In this document: positions 14,975 through 22,924 of the stretch, piece after piece
How positions within the stretch are numbered: the first letter of the stretch is position 1
Layout of the letters: each line of letters starts with the position of its first letter
Assembly (NCBI GenBank): GCA_036276235.1
Contig: DATBDZ010000141.1
Span: forward strand, 1 to 26,089
Source: JANWHF01 sp036276235
GTDB lineage: Bacteria > Planctomycetota > Phycisphaerae > Tepidisphaerales > Tepidisphaeraceae
Direction of reading: 5' to 3'
DNA: 26,089 nt
Made by a program: the position numbers and the translations under genes
Notes under the pieces: generated by a model
The model's input: only the letters and a program-made list of their open reading frames with translations
What the model was told of the DNA's origin: nothing
Database searches by the model: none

Positions 14975-17035
14975 TTACCTTCCCGCAATCTCAGGATAAA
15001 GCCGCAAGGACGTTTCTGATACAAGCGCGCGGATCGTCGGACGGTCATATCCAGCTGATTCGGGAAGCAACTGAATCGTCACATCCGTGGGACCTTTGTT
15101 CGACCATTGCCCTGAGCCGATCTTGGTGGCGATTTGCGGCGTCTGCGACGGCTTCCCAAGCTTCGCCCAATCGAGCAGCGTGTTCTGAATCTTTGCGTGA
15201 AAGCGGATCGGCACATCAGGTGCGGTGGCCGGCCGGCCCACAGAAACCATCAGCCATGCATCGCATCGAAGCGGCGGCGTGATGCGCACGATGAAGCGAT
15301 TGGTCACCTCTGCGCCACCGGAACCCCAATCGAGCGGCCGCCCGGAGGCATCCAGCAACTTGATGTCAGGGCAGGGTGAATCGGCGGCCAGCCGCAAATC
15401 AAGCAGCGGCTGCATGTCGATCCCACGGAGCGAAAACGCGCGGCCATCGTATATGCAGCGATCATCCGTCCGCGCCGGTAGATGCAGGCTGGCGTCCAGA
15501 TCGTCATCGTCGCCGACATATCTTGATTCCAGCAGCAATGTCGGCTTGTTCTGGGCCAGCAGATGCTTGAGTTCCTGTGCATCGTTCACGCGCACGCCGC
15601 CATGCATTTGCTCGAGGTAGAAGCATTCGGCCGCGTCCAGGCCCATTTGCTGTCGCCAGTCATACTGCGTCGAAGGGAAGCCGAAAAAGACCAGTTGCAA
15701 TCGCCGATCCCTGATGGCGGGCCGCAACGCCTGATAAACATTCCATGGCTGATAGTGGACGTGATCGCGGTCGATCTGATTCTGCGTGAATCGCACCGCT
15801 TCAAAGAGAATTAGCACAACACATATCGTCGCGAACGGAATCGAAAACCGCGGGCGACGCCACGGTTCGATTTCCATTGAACGCTCGTCGCCGCGGCGAA
15901 ACAACATTTCGATGGCGGCGATCCATGAAGCCGCGATCGCGATCGCGATTGACGGAAAAACCGGGTAAACGTAACGGATTCGCTTTGCGACGCTCAGGGA
16001 AAAGATCAGGAGGTAGAGTAGCGACGCTAGGACCAGCAGTGCATAGCCGCCGCGCTCTTGGCCGCGGCAGGCCCGCACCATTGCGAAGAGAATCCCGACG
16101 CCCGCCAGCGCGAAAGGAATCGACGAGCGATGCAACTCCAGCAGGATCCAATACCAAGGCTGGCCGGCAAACTGAGGCGCGACGCGAGGATCTCCCTGCG
16201 CATCGCGAAACATGTGTTCGTGAGTATTCGGATCGCCGCTCACTGCGGTCTGTACGATCGATCGGCTGAGCATCTCATGAAACACTTCGCCGCCGGCACG
16301 CGACCAGACCATCGCGTAATAAGGCGCGACGACGACCAGAGCGACGATCACCGCGCCGATAATGCCGCGCAGCGGGCTTGAGATACGCTTGCCCTTCTCA
16401 TCCAGCGCGATCGCATGGACGGCGAGGATCATCAGAATCGGCGCGCCGGCCGCTGGCTTGAAGAGGCACGCGAGGCCCGCCATCGCGCCGACGACCATCC
16501 ACGCCCACGCCCCAATGCGGCGGCGGCGCATCAGCCAATATGCGACCAGGCAAATCAAGACCAAAAACGTGACGGCGGTATCCAACGATCCCGTTCGCGC
16601 ACCATGATCATTTTGAAAGTAGCGATTGCCCAGCAGCAGCAGCCCGGCGAGAAGCCCGGCCTCCGGAGAAACCAGCATCGCTCCCAGCACGCAGGTGAGC
16701 GCGACCGATCCGACGCCAAACAGTGCCGACCAGAATCGGTATCGAGCCTGCCCTTCATCAAAGAAGCGATAGGTGAGGCCCGTCAGCCAGAAATACATGG
16801 GCGGCTTGAGAAAATAAGAGTGCGGCGGATACGGTGTGAACGTCAGCCAGTTCCCGCTCTCCCGCGCGTGTTCCACGCAGAGCGCATATTGCGCCTCATC
16901 GACCGCCATCGTCGGGCGGCCGAGGCTCACGAAATAAACGATCGACGCCATCGTTGTCAGCAGAAGCACATAGATGACGCATCGTTTTGTGGCCAGAGAA
17001 TCTCCCATCGTAGCGGACCGCAAAGCTTCGAGCAT
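14975..17035 (-). CDS. GT39-family (ArnT/PMT-like) membrane glycosyltransferase
   Basis: This integral membrane protein (686 residues from the ATG at 17035) resembles the ArnT/dolichyl-phosphate-mannose mannosyltransferase superfamily. These enzymes move a sugar from a polyprenyl-phosphate donor to protein, lipid A or glycan on the outer face of the inner membrane. The diagnostic first loop contains the acidic motif MAVDEAQYA (43-51) and LKPPMYFWLTG (76-86). About eleven hydrophobic spans follow to roughly residue 430, then a soluble C-terminal region of about 250 residues. No clear ribosome-binding site marks the start; an ATG nine codons later (17008) is equally possible, and the open frame upstream overlaps the divergent rhaA and is not believed. 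Acceptor and sugar are unknown. Confidence 0.85.
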   Translation of the reverse strand: MLEALRSATMGDSLATKRCVIYVLLLTTMASIVYFVSLGRPTMAVDEAQYALCVEHARESGNWLTFTPYPPHSYFLKPPMYFWLTGLTYRFFDEGQARYRFWSALFGVGSVALTCVLGAMLVSPEAGLLAGLLLLGNRYFQNDHGARTGSLDTAVTFLVLICLVAYWLMRRRRIGAWAWMVVGAMAGLACLFKPAAGAPILMILAVHAIALDEKGKRISSPLRGIIGAVIVALVVVAPYYAMVWSRAGGEVFHEMLSRSIVQTAVSGDPNTHEHMFRDAQGDPRVAPQFAGQPWYWILLELHRSSIPFALAGVGILFAMVRACRGQERGGYALLVLASLLYLLIFSLSVAKRIRYVYPVFPSIAIAIAASWIAAIEMLFRRGDERSMEIEPWRRPRFSIPFATICVVLILFEAVRFTQNQIDRDHVHYQPWNVYQALRPAIRDRRLQLVFFGFPSTQYDWRQQMGLDAAECFYLEQMHGGVRVNDAQELKHLLAQNKPTLLLESRYVGDDDDLDASLHLPARTDDRCIYDGRAFSLRGIDMQPLLDLRLAADSPCPDIKLLDASGRPLDWGSGGAEVTNRFIVRITPPLRCDAWLMVSVGRPATAPDVPIRFHAKIQNTLLDWAKLGKPSQTPQIATKIGSGQWSNKGPTDVTIQLLPESAGYDRPTIRALVSETSLRLYPEIAGR

Positions 17036-17110
17036 GCGCAAAGTCTGCGCGCCTTGCCGAACAAATTCCAGAGAAACTTCTTCCTTTCGACGGTTTATCG
17101 GCGCGGCGGT

Positions 17111-18397
17111 ATGATGTGGCGCGATATGGCCCAGGAAGAACAAAAGATCGAGTCGGCGTTTGCCTATGCGCGCGAACGATACCAGGCGATCGGCGTCGAT
17201 CCGCAGGCGGCGATCGATCGGCTCGGGCGCATCCCCATCTCGCTGCAATGCTGGCAGGGAGACGACGTCGGCGGATTTGAAGGCGGCGCTTCAGAGCTCG
17301 GCGGCGGCCTTGCCGTCACCGGCAATTATCCCGGCAAGGCGCGTAATGCTGAAGAATTGCGAGCGGACGTCGAGATGGCGCTGTCGCTGCTACCGGGGAA
17401 GCATCGTCTGAATCTGCACGCCAGCTACGGAGAATTCGGCGGGAAGCGCATTGATCGGAACGCGGTCGAACCACGCCATTTTCAGGGATGGATTGATTGG
17501 GCGAAGCAGAACAAGCTCGGCTTGGATTTCAATCCGACGTTTTTTTCGCATCCCAAAGCCGCCGATGGATTCACGCTGGCCCATCGAGACGAGGGCATTC
17601 GCAAATTCTGGATCGAGCACGGCATCGCCTGCCGGCGCATCGGCGCTGTCATGGGCAAGGCGCTTGGAACCGCCTGCGTGACCAACGTCTGGATTCCCGA
17701 CGGCTACAAAGACTCCCCCGCCGACCGGCGCGGCCCGCGCGAGCGGCTGGTTAAATCGCTCGATTCAATCTTCGCCGAGCCGCTCGATCGATCCGTCAAT
17801 CTCGACGCGGTCGAGGCCAAGCTCTTTGGCATCGGCTCGGAAAGCTACGTCGTCGGCTCGCATGAATTTTATTTCGGCTACGCCATCTCGCGCAAGAAAT
17901 TGCTTTGCCTGGACACCGGGCACTTCCATCCGACGGAAGTAGTCTCCGACAAGATATCGGCGGTGATGAACTGGATCGATGAGTTGTTGCTGCATGTCAG
18001 CCGCGGGATTCGCTGGGACAGCGATCACGTCGTGACGCTGGGCGATGAGCTGATCGCGATCGCGCAGGAACTGGTGCGCGGCGATTACATCGGCCGCACC
18101 CACATCGGCCTGGATTTTTTCGACGCCAGCATCAACCGCGTGGCGGCATGGGTGATCGGCTGCCGCAGCATGCTCAAGGCACTGATGATCGCGCTGCTGG
18201 AGCCGCGCGAGAAATTGCGACAAGCCGAGGACGCCGGTGATTTCACCGCGCGACTTGCGATGCTGGAAGAAAATAAATCGCTGCCGTGGCAGGCAGTGTG
18301 GGAATATTACTGCCTCAAGCAAGGCGTGCCTGTCGGGATCGATTGGCTGGAGAAGATTCGGGCGTATGAGCGCGAGGTTCTATCAAAGCGGCATTGA
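17111..18397 (+). CDS. rhaA: L-rhamnose isomerase
   Basis: This 428-residue cytosolic enzyme converts L-rhamnose to L-rhamnulose, the first step of rhamnose catabolism. Family signatures run throughout: SLQCWQGDDVGGFEG (44-58), NLHASYGEF (101-109), GLDFNPTFFSHP (137-148), IGSESYVVGSHEFYFGYA (241-258), DTGHFHPTEVVSDKIS (268-283) and LLLHVSRGIRWDSDHVV (292-308). H271, D303 and D305 align in spacing with the metal ligands of E. coli RhaA (H262, D294, D296). Length is normal. The start is uncertain: ATGs at 17111, 17114 and 17126 are in frame and none has a good ribosome-binding site. The next genes form an ABC sugar importer on the same strand. Rhamnulokinase and aldolase genes are not present here. 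Confidence 0.96.
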   Translation: MMWRDMAQEEQKIESAFAYARERYQAIGVDPQAAIDRLGRIPISLQCWQGDDVGGFEGGASELGGGLAVTGNYPGKARNAEELRADVEMALSLLPGKHRLNLHASYGEFGGKRIDRNAVEPRHFQGWIDWAKQNKLGLDFNPTFFSHPKAADGFTLAHRDEGIRKFWIEHGIACRRIGAVMGKALGTACVTNVWIPDGYKDSPADRRGPRERLVKSLDSIFAEPLDRSVNLDAVEAKLFGIGSESYVVGSHEFYFGYAISRKKLLCLDTGHFHPTEVVSDKISAVMNWIDELLLHVSRGIRWDSDHVVTLGDELIAIAQELVRGDYIGRTHIGLDFFDASINRVAAWVIGCRSMLKALMIALLEPREKLRQAEDAGDFTARLAMLEENKSLPWQAVWEYYCLKQGVPVGIDWLEKIRAYEREVLSKRH

Positions 18398-18399
18398 CT

Positions 18400-18473
18400 T
18401 GTAGGGGCGAACCTCGTGTTCGCCCTGCGCCGGTCGCGCGACGAAGCGGGTGAACACAGGGTTCACCCCTACA
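18400..18473. repeat. Inverted repeat family D, copy 1
   Basis: The left arm TGTAGGGGCGAACCTCGTGT (from 18400) and the right arm ending ACAGGGTTCACCCCTACA (18473) pair over about 26 bases with a few mismatches. It begins two bases after the rhaA stop codon. A second, perfect copy follows 15 bases downstream. Confidence 0.9.
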
Positions 18474-18488
18474 CAGGCCGGCGCAATA

Positions 18489-18562
18489 TGTAGGGGCGAA
18501 CCTTGTGTTCGCCCTGCCGCTCGCGCGAACCACGAAGGGCGAACACAAGGTTCGCCCCTACA
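18489..18562. repeat. Perfect 27-base inverted repeat family D, copy 2
   Basis: The arm at 18489-18515 (TGTAGGGGCGAACCTTGTGT...) is the exact reverse complement of 18536-18562, with a 20-base loop. It ends 17 bases before the GTG start of the ATPase gene, so copies 1 and 2 fill almost the whole rhaA-ATPase spacer as two consecutive hairpins. The element is open in the ATPase frame, which can mislead start calling. Confidence 0.93.
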
Positions 18563-18579
18563 GATCAGCGGAACTGCAA

Positions 18580-20130
18580 GTGACTCAACTCCTCCGCCTC
18601 ACATCCATCGCCAAATCCTTCGGCGGCGTGCAAGCGCTCAAAGGCGTCTCGTTTGATTTGAACGCCGGTGAAGTTCATGCGCTGATTGGCGAAAACGGCG
18701 CCGGTAAATCAACGCTGATTAAAGTCATCACTGGCGCGCATCAACCGGATTCGGGGACGATCGAAGTTGAGGGCCGCGCCGCCTCACACATCACGCCGAG
18801 CCTTTCGCGCGCGATGGGGATCGCCGTCATTTATCAGCAGCCTGCACTTTTTGCCGATCTGACGATTGCCGAGAACATCGGTCTTCGCCTGGAGAAGGGA
18901 AGCCTTTGGCGCGCGATCGACTGGCGGCAGCGCCGTCGCCGTGCCGGTGAGCTGCTCGATCGCGTCGGCGCGAATCTGTCGCCCGAGGCGTTCGTTCGCG
19001 ATCTGACGATGCCGCAGCAGCAGCTTGTGGAGATCGCGGCTGCCCTGGGTAGCAACGCCAAGATCCTGATTCTCGATGAGCCCACATCTTCGCTGAGTGA
19101 CCGCGAAGTGGAGAACCTGTTCCGTGTGATAAAGGAGCTTCGCCGCCAGGGCGTGGGGATGATCTACATCTCGCATCGTCTGGAGGAGCTTTCGCAGATC
19201 GCTGATCGCGTGACGGTGCTGCGGGACGGCACATACGTCGGCACCCGCGCGATGGCCGAGGTCGATCGTCCGGAGTTGATCCGACTCATGGTCGGCCGCG
19301 AACTGTCGGCGGTATTCCCGAAGATCGACGTCGCGCCCGGAGATGTCGCGCTGGAAACCCGCGATTTAACCTGTAGCGCCGGTGGCGTGCACGCAGTGAA
19401 TGTCTCCGTCCGAACCGGCCAAATCCTTGGCCTAGCCGGACTCGTTGGCGCGGGAAGGACCGAGTTGGCCCGTGTGCTCTTTGGCCTGACGCCTGCCGAT
19501 TCCGGGCAGATCTTGATCGGCGGCAAACCGCTCACAATCAATTCCCCCGCCCGTGCGATCGAGCATGGCATCGCCTACGTTCCCGAAGATCGCCGTCGGC
19601 ATGGCGTGATTCTGGATATGTCGGTCGCATCAAACACGACGCTGGCAATCTGCCGCAAGATTGCCTCGCTTGGTTTGCTCAACTATTCGCGCGAGCAGAC
19701 AATTGCGCGGGAATTTATCGAGAAATTTGCGATCAAAACCCCGACACCGCAAACGCCGGCCGGGCATTTGTCGGGTGGCAATCAGCAGAAGGTCGCGCTC
19801 TCGCGCTGGCTGGCGACGGAGCCGCGCATCATTATTCTCGATGAGCCGACCCAGGGCGTCGATGTCGGCGCCAAGGCGGAGATTCACCGCCTGATGGGCC
19901 AACTCGCCCAGCGTGGGCTGGCGATCATCATGATTTCATCCGAGCTTCCAGAGATCCTGGGAATGAGCGACCGGATCGCCGTGATGCACGGCGGAAGGAT
20001 CACCGGATTGCTGGAACGCGCGGAGGCGACGCAGGAAAAAGTATTGGAGATGGCGCTGGGACATGGCATCGCGACGGAAGCTGCTCACTCAGAACCCTCT
20101 CCCCTGTACGCAGGGGAGAGGGCAGGGTGA
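18580..20130 (+). CDS. Sugar ABC importer, double ATP-binding protein (RbsA/RhaT-like)
   Basis: This 516-residue protein has two fused ATPase domains, the layout of RbsA-type importers for ribose, rhamnose and other monosaccharides. Domain 1 has Walker A GENGAGKS (37-44) and Walker B LILDEPTSSLSD (163-174), with an atypical signature LTMPQQQLVEIA. Domain 2 has the degenerate Walker A GLVGAGRTE (287-295) usual in this family, the signature LSGGNQQKVALSRW (397-410) and IIILDEPTQGVDVG (417-430). The start is taken as the GTG at 18580, because upstream codons lie in a palindromic repeat and the family begins here. The last 12 residues (EPSPLYAGERAG) and the stop are encoded by repeat E. Position next to rhaA and a RhaS-like binding protein suggests rhamnose transport. 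Confidence 0.95.
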   Translation: MTQLLRLTSIAKSFGGVQALKGVSFDLNAGEVHALIGENGAGKSTLIKVITGAHQPDSGTIEVEGRAASHITPSLSRAMGIAVIYQQPALFADLTIAENIGLRLEKGSLWRAIDWRQRRRRAGELLDRVGANLSPEAFVRDLTMPQQQLVEIAAALGSNAKILILDEPTSSLSDREVENLFRVIKELRRQGVGMIYISHRLEELSQIADRVTVLRDGTYVGTRAMAEVDRPELIRLMVGRELSAVFPKIDVAPGDVALETRDLTCSAGGVHAVNVSVRTGQILGLAGLVGAGRTELARVLFGLTPADSGQILIGGKPLTINSPARAIEHGIAYVPEDRRRHGVILDMSVASNTTLAICRKIASLGLLNYSREQTIAREFIEKFAIKTPTPQTPAGHLSGGNQQKVALSRWLATEPRIIILDEPTQGVDVGAKAEIHRLMGQLAQRGLAIIMISSELPEILGMSDRIAVMHGGRITGLLERAEATQEKVLEMALGHGIATEAAHSEPSPLYAGERAG

Positions 20131-20220
20131 GGGGACGAGCCGCGGACTTGCGCGCCGTTTGGAGAACGAAGCGTTCGTCCCCTCACCCCAACCCTCTCCC
20201 CTGAGTACAGGGGAGAGGGA
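20093..20220. repeat. Composite palindrome family E, copy 1
   Basis: Each arm is itself a hairpin (CTCTCCCCTG-TACG-CAGGGGAGAG on the left, CTCTCCCCTGAGTACAGGGG... on the right). The two arms are joined by a longer-range stem, GGGTGAGGGGACGA with TCGTCCCCTCACCCC. The element covers the last codons and stop of the ATPase gene. Copy 2 at 23970-24099 has the same arms but a different central loop. Confidence 0.9.
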
Positions 20221-20232
20221 GAAGTTTTTCGC

Positions 20233-20427
20233 AGGGTGTGCTTTAGCACGTGCTTTAGCACACGCGGTGGCTGAGCGGTCGCGTACCTCTGCACACCCGC
20301 GAGGCATCAAAACCCACGGGCACGCTGTCGCGAGCCCATGCCACCCGATTTTGCGGTAGCACTCAGTGGCGTCCTCGCGCGGAAAATATTCCGCGTGCGC
20401 TAAAGCGCGTGCTGAAGCGCACCCTAC
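20233..20427. repeat. Long palindrome family F, copy 1
   Basis: The 35-base left arm (20233-20267, beginning AGGGTGTGCTTTAGCACG) and right arm (20391-20425) are complementary with four mismatches, three of which are G-U pairs in a plus-strand transcript. Compared with copy 2 at 24111-24182, both arms carry an extra GTGCTTTAGCA-type unit. The spacer is 123 bases instead of 22 and contains nothing I recognise. Confidence 0.85.
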
Positions 20428-20440
20428 GAGACGGAAAAAT

Positions 20441-20516
20441 GTCATGCTGATGTACTCGTAAGCTCTTGGCCCATGCGCGCGATCTAGCCAGATGCTTCGG
20501 AGTACCTCCGCATGAC
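20441..20516. repeat. Palindrome family G, copy 2
   Basis: The left arm begins GTCATGCTGATGTACTC and the right arm is CTTCGGAGTACCTCCGCATG (ending in GAC at 20516). The left arm is degraded past its first 15 bases. It is the third element of the E-F-G series that fills the 435-base gap between the ATPase and the first permease. Confidence 0.82.
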
Positions 20517-20565
20517 AATGCTCGAAAGTACGGCAATGCTCCAAAATCGAAGGCTTTGAATCGTT

Positions 20566-21549
20566 ATGACCAGCCTCACCGCAAGCCACAACATTGACCG
20601 CGCCGCGCCGCACTCGGCGTTGCGCCGATACTTGCGCGAAATCTCCGTCGCCGGCGCGTATGCCTTGCTCCTTCTTGTGCTCGCGCTTCGCGCGCCGCGC
20701 TTTTTTCATACCGGCGAATTTAGCGACGTCGCCATCTCCAACGCGCCGATCCTCGTCGCGACGGTTGGCATGACGCTGGTCATCCTTTGCCGCCAGATTG
20801 ATATCTCGATTGGCTCGCAGCTTTCGATCTGCTGCATCGTCGCCGGCCTGCTTTCGCGCGCGGGCTGGCCGATCGCATTGGTCGGATTCGGCACCGCGCT
20901 GTGCGGCCTTCTAATGGGCGCGATCAACGGCGCGCTGGTCGCATATCTGGAGATTCCCTCAATCGTCGCGACGCTTGCGACGCTGGTCATCTGGCGCGAA
21001 GCCAAACGCTGGTGGAGTCAGGGGGCGATGATCAAAGACCTGCGCCCCGACTTTCAATGGTTCGGCCTCGGCCAGGTCGGCGGACAAAAGGCGCTCATCG
21101 TTGTCGCATCGATTGTATTTGTAGTTTTTGCGATCGCGCTGCGATATCTGGCCGCTGGCCGCGCGGTTTACGCGGTCGGATCGGATCGGGAGGCGGCTCG
21201 CCTAGCCGGCATTCGCCCGCGCCGCGTTACCTTTGCCGTCTTCGCGCTGATGGGGTTATTGACGGCGGTTGCCGCACTGCTGACGGCGGTCCGCCTCCCG
21301 CATATCGATCCGAAGACCGGGGAGGATGGCCTTGAGCTTCAAGTCATCGCAGCAGTCGTCGTTGGCGGCGTCGCCATCTCCGGCGGCCGCGGAACGCTGC
21401 TGGGCAGTCTCGTCGGCGTCGCGCTGCTCGGCACGCTTGGTCCGGCCTTGGTCTTCCTCGGGATGGAAGCTTATTGGGACAAAGCCATTCGCGGCGCGAT
21501 CATTTTGCTGGCCGTGGCGTCCGACGTCTTCTACCGGAGGGCGGAATGA
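20566..21549 (+). CDS. Sugar ABC importer permease 1 (RbsC/RhaP-like)
   Basis: This 327-residue integral membrane protein belongs to the branched-chain/monosaccharide permease family (RbsC, RhaP, LsrC). It has about eight to ten hydrophobic spans, the conserved ATVGMTLVILCRQIDISIGS (65-84), NGALVAYLEIPSIVATLATL (121-140), and the coupling-loop region ELQVIAAVVVGGVAISGGRG (257-276) expected to contact the ATPase. The N-terminal 25 residues are polar. It starts 49 bases after a G palindrome with only a weak AAGG upstream. Its stop overlaps the start of the second permease (ATGA), so the two are translationally coupled and probably form a heterodimeric channel. Confidence 0.94.
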   Translation: MTSLTASHNIDRAAPHSALRRYLREISVAGAYALLLLVLALRAPRFFHTGEFSDVAISNAPILVATVGMTLVILCRQIDISIGSQLSICCIVAGLLSRAGWPIALVGFGTALCGLLMGAINGALVAYLEIPSIVATLATLVIWREAKRWWSQGAMIKDLRPDFQWFGLGQVGGQKALIVVASIVFVVFAIALRYLAAGRAVYAVGSDREAARLAGIRPRRVTFAVFALMGLLTAVAALLTAVRLPHIDPKTGEDGLELQVIAAVVVGGVAISGGRGTLLGSLVGVALLGTLGPALVFLGMEAYWDKAIRGAIILLAVASDVFYRRAE

Positions 21550-22628
21550 CGATGCTTGACGCTCAATCCGCTCCGCCGTCATCGCGATTTTCGCCGCGCC
21601 GGCTTCTGCCGATCGTCGCCAGCCAGCAGGCGGCGCTTCTTGTCCTTATCGCGATACAAATCGTCATCTTTTCCTTTACCGGAAATAATTTTCTTTCCAG
21701 CGACGCCGCCTTCGACATTGTGCGGCAAGGCCTGGAAGTCGGATTGCTCGCCATCGCGCTCACGCCCGTCATCGTCACGGGCGGCATCGATCTGTCCGTC
21801 GGTTCGCTGATGGGATTATCAGCGGTCATTCTCGGAAAACTCTGGCGCGATGCGCATTGGCCAATGGCCGCGGCCATCGCCGGCACCTTGGCGCTTGGCC
21901 TGGCCGCTGGTTTCGTCAACGGCTCGCTAATCACCCGCCTGCGGATTCCCCCGCTCATTGTCACGCTCGGAACGTTCTCGCTCTTCCGTGGCCTTGCCGA
22001 GGGAATCACGCACGGCGCGGACAATTTCACGGGCTTGCCCGAATCGTTTACGACGCTGGGCCAGGGAACCTTCTGGGGCGGAATTCCCAAGCAGCTTCCA
22101 ATTCTGGTGATCGTGGCGATTGTCTTCTGGATTCTGCTGCATCGCTCGATCATCGGCCGCCAGTTGACCGCGATCGGATTCACGCCCGCCGGCGCGCGTT
22201 ATGCCGGGATCGCCGTCGAGCGGCGATTGATGCTCGCCTACATCCTCTGCGGGTTGATCTCCAGCCTCGCCGCGGTCATCTATGTCGCCCACAACGGCCA
22301 GGCAAAAGCCGACGCCGGCACCAACTACGAGCTCTCCGCAATCGCGGCGGTCGTCCTCGGGGGCACCTCGATCTTCGGCGGCCGCGGCTCGATCATCGGC
22401 ACGCTCCTGGGCTGGCTGGCGATCGCCATTCTTCAACAAGGCCTGCGCCTGTCCGACGGCCCCACAGAGCTGGTCGGCATCCTCACCGGCGGATTGCTGA
22501 TTCTTGCGATTGTCTTGAACCAGCGCCTCGCCGCCTTTGCGGGAAAGCGACGGGCGAGCATAATCCCGCAGGCGGCACGACCGGATCGGCGGGATGAATC
22601 CCGCCCTACGCAAGCCAGCCCCCTGTAG
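21546..22628 (+). CDS. Sugar ABC importer permease 2 (RbsC/RhaQ-like)
   Basis: This 360-residue permease is of the same family as the previous gene. Hallmarks are EVGLLAIALTPVIVTGGID (64-82) followed by LSVGSLMGL, NGSLITRLRIPPLIVTLGT (125-143) and ELSAIAAVVLGGTSIFGGRG (262-281). The ATG at 21546 overlaps the upstream stop and has GGAGGG in front. The final 14 residues (DRRDESRPTQASPL) and the TAG stop are read from a palindromic repeat at 22582-22652, and they do not resemble the normal permease C-terminus, which should end near residue 335. Two different permeases plus a double ATPase match the RhaTPQ arrangement known from rhizobial rhamnose transport. Confidence 0.94.
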   Translation: MTMLDAQSAPPSSRFSPRRLLPIVASQQAALLVLIAIQIVIFSFTGNNFLSSDAAFDIVRQGLEVGLLAIALTPVIVTGGIDLSVGSLMGLSAVILGKLWRDAHWPMAAAIAGTLALGLAAGFVNGSLITRLRIPPLIVTLGTFSLFRGLAEGITHGADNFTGLPESFTTLGQGTFWGGIPKQLPILVIVAIVFWILLHRSIIGRQLTAIGFTPAGARYAGIAVERRLMLAYILCGLISSLAAVIYVAHNGQAKADAGTNYELSAIAAVVLGGTSIFGGRGSIIGTLLGWLAIAILQQGLRLSDGPTELVGILTGGLLILAIVLNQRLAAFAGKRRASIIPQAARPDRRDESRPTQASPL

Positions 22629-22652
22629 GGCGGGATTTATCCCGCCGATCCG
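22582..22652. repeat. Inverted repeat H1 covering the permease 2 stop codon
   Basis: Arms 22582-22609 (CGGATCGGCGGGATGAATCC...) and 22625-22652 are complementary at 27 of 28 positions with a 15-base loop. The stop codon of permease 2 is the TAG in GTAGGGCGGG at the start of the right arm. Confidence 0.92.
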
Positions 22653-22669
22653 TTAGCTGTAGTGGATTC

Positions 22670-22732
22670 TGTAGGGTGGGTGTACTCGCCCACCATCTTC
22701 CGCTCGTGGTGGGCGAGTCCACCCACCCTACA
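22670..22732. repeat. Inverted repeat H2
   Basis: Arms 22670-22695 (TGTAGGGTGGGTGTACTCGC...) and 22707-22732 match at 25 of 26 positions with an 11-base loop. It is the second of three consecutive, different palindromes in the 296-base gap before the binding-protein gene. Confidence 0.92.
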
Positions 22733-22761
22733 TTTGCGGGCGCGTCCGAGAAGCGCTGTCC

Positions 22762-22820
22762 CGGCGGGCAGTGCCCGCCCTACGGGTGAACGCGGCACGT
22801 AGGGCGGGCACTGCCCGCCG
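22762..22820. repeat. Inverted repeat H3
   Basis: Arms 22762-22784 (CGGCGGGCAGTGCCCGCCCT...) and 22798-22820 are exact reverse complements over 23 bases, with a 13-base loop. Each arm also contains a short internal palindrome, GGCGGGCAGTGCCCGCC. Confidence 0.92.
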
Positions 22821-22838
22821 CGTCTCATTCGCGCGAAC

Positions 22839-22870
22839 GGGCCAGATGCTTTGGAGTACCTCAGCATGAC
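22839..22870. repeat. Solitary right arm of palindrome family G
   Basis: GGCCAGATGCTTTGGAGTAC followed by CTCAGCATGAC matches the right arm of the G palindromes at 4179-4256, 20441-20516 and 24204-24281, but no left arm is present. This looks like a half-deleted copy. It lies 54 bases before the binding-protein start. Confidence 0.8.
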
Positions 22871-22924
22871 AGTTGTCGCGAGGATTTGAGAAATCCAATT
22901 TGGGAAGCATATTTGGAGTTTACG

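Noticed and set aside
16415..17110. Upstream extension of rhaA by 232 codons
   Set aside because: The extra codons are antisense to the GT39 membrane protein and have no similarity to isomerases; RhaA family proteins begin near the ATGs at 17111-17126.
17036..17248. 71-codon N-terminal extension of the GT39 protein
   Set aside because: It would overlap the divergent rhaA coding region and adds a charged, non-hydrophobic leader not seen in the family.
18505..18579. ATG start at 18505 for the ABC ATPase
   Set aside because: The 25 additional codons are entirely repeat D and its edge; the family N-terminus aligns with the GTG at 18580.
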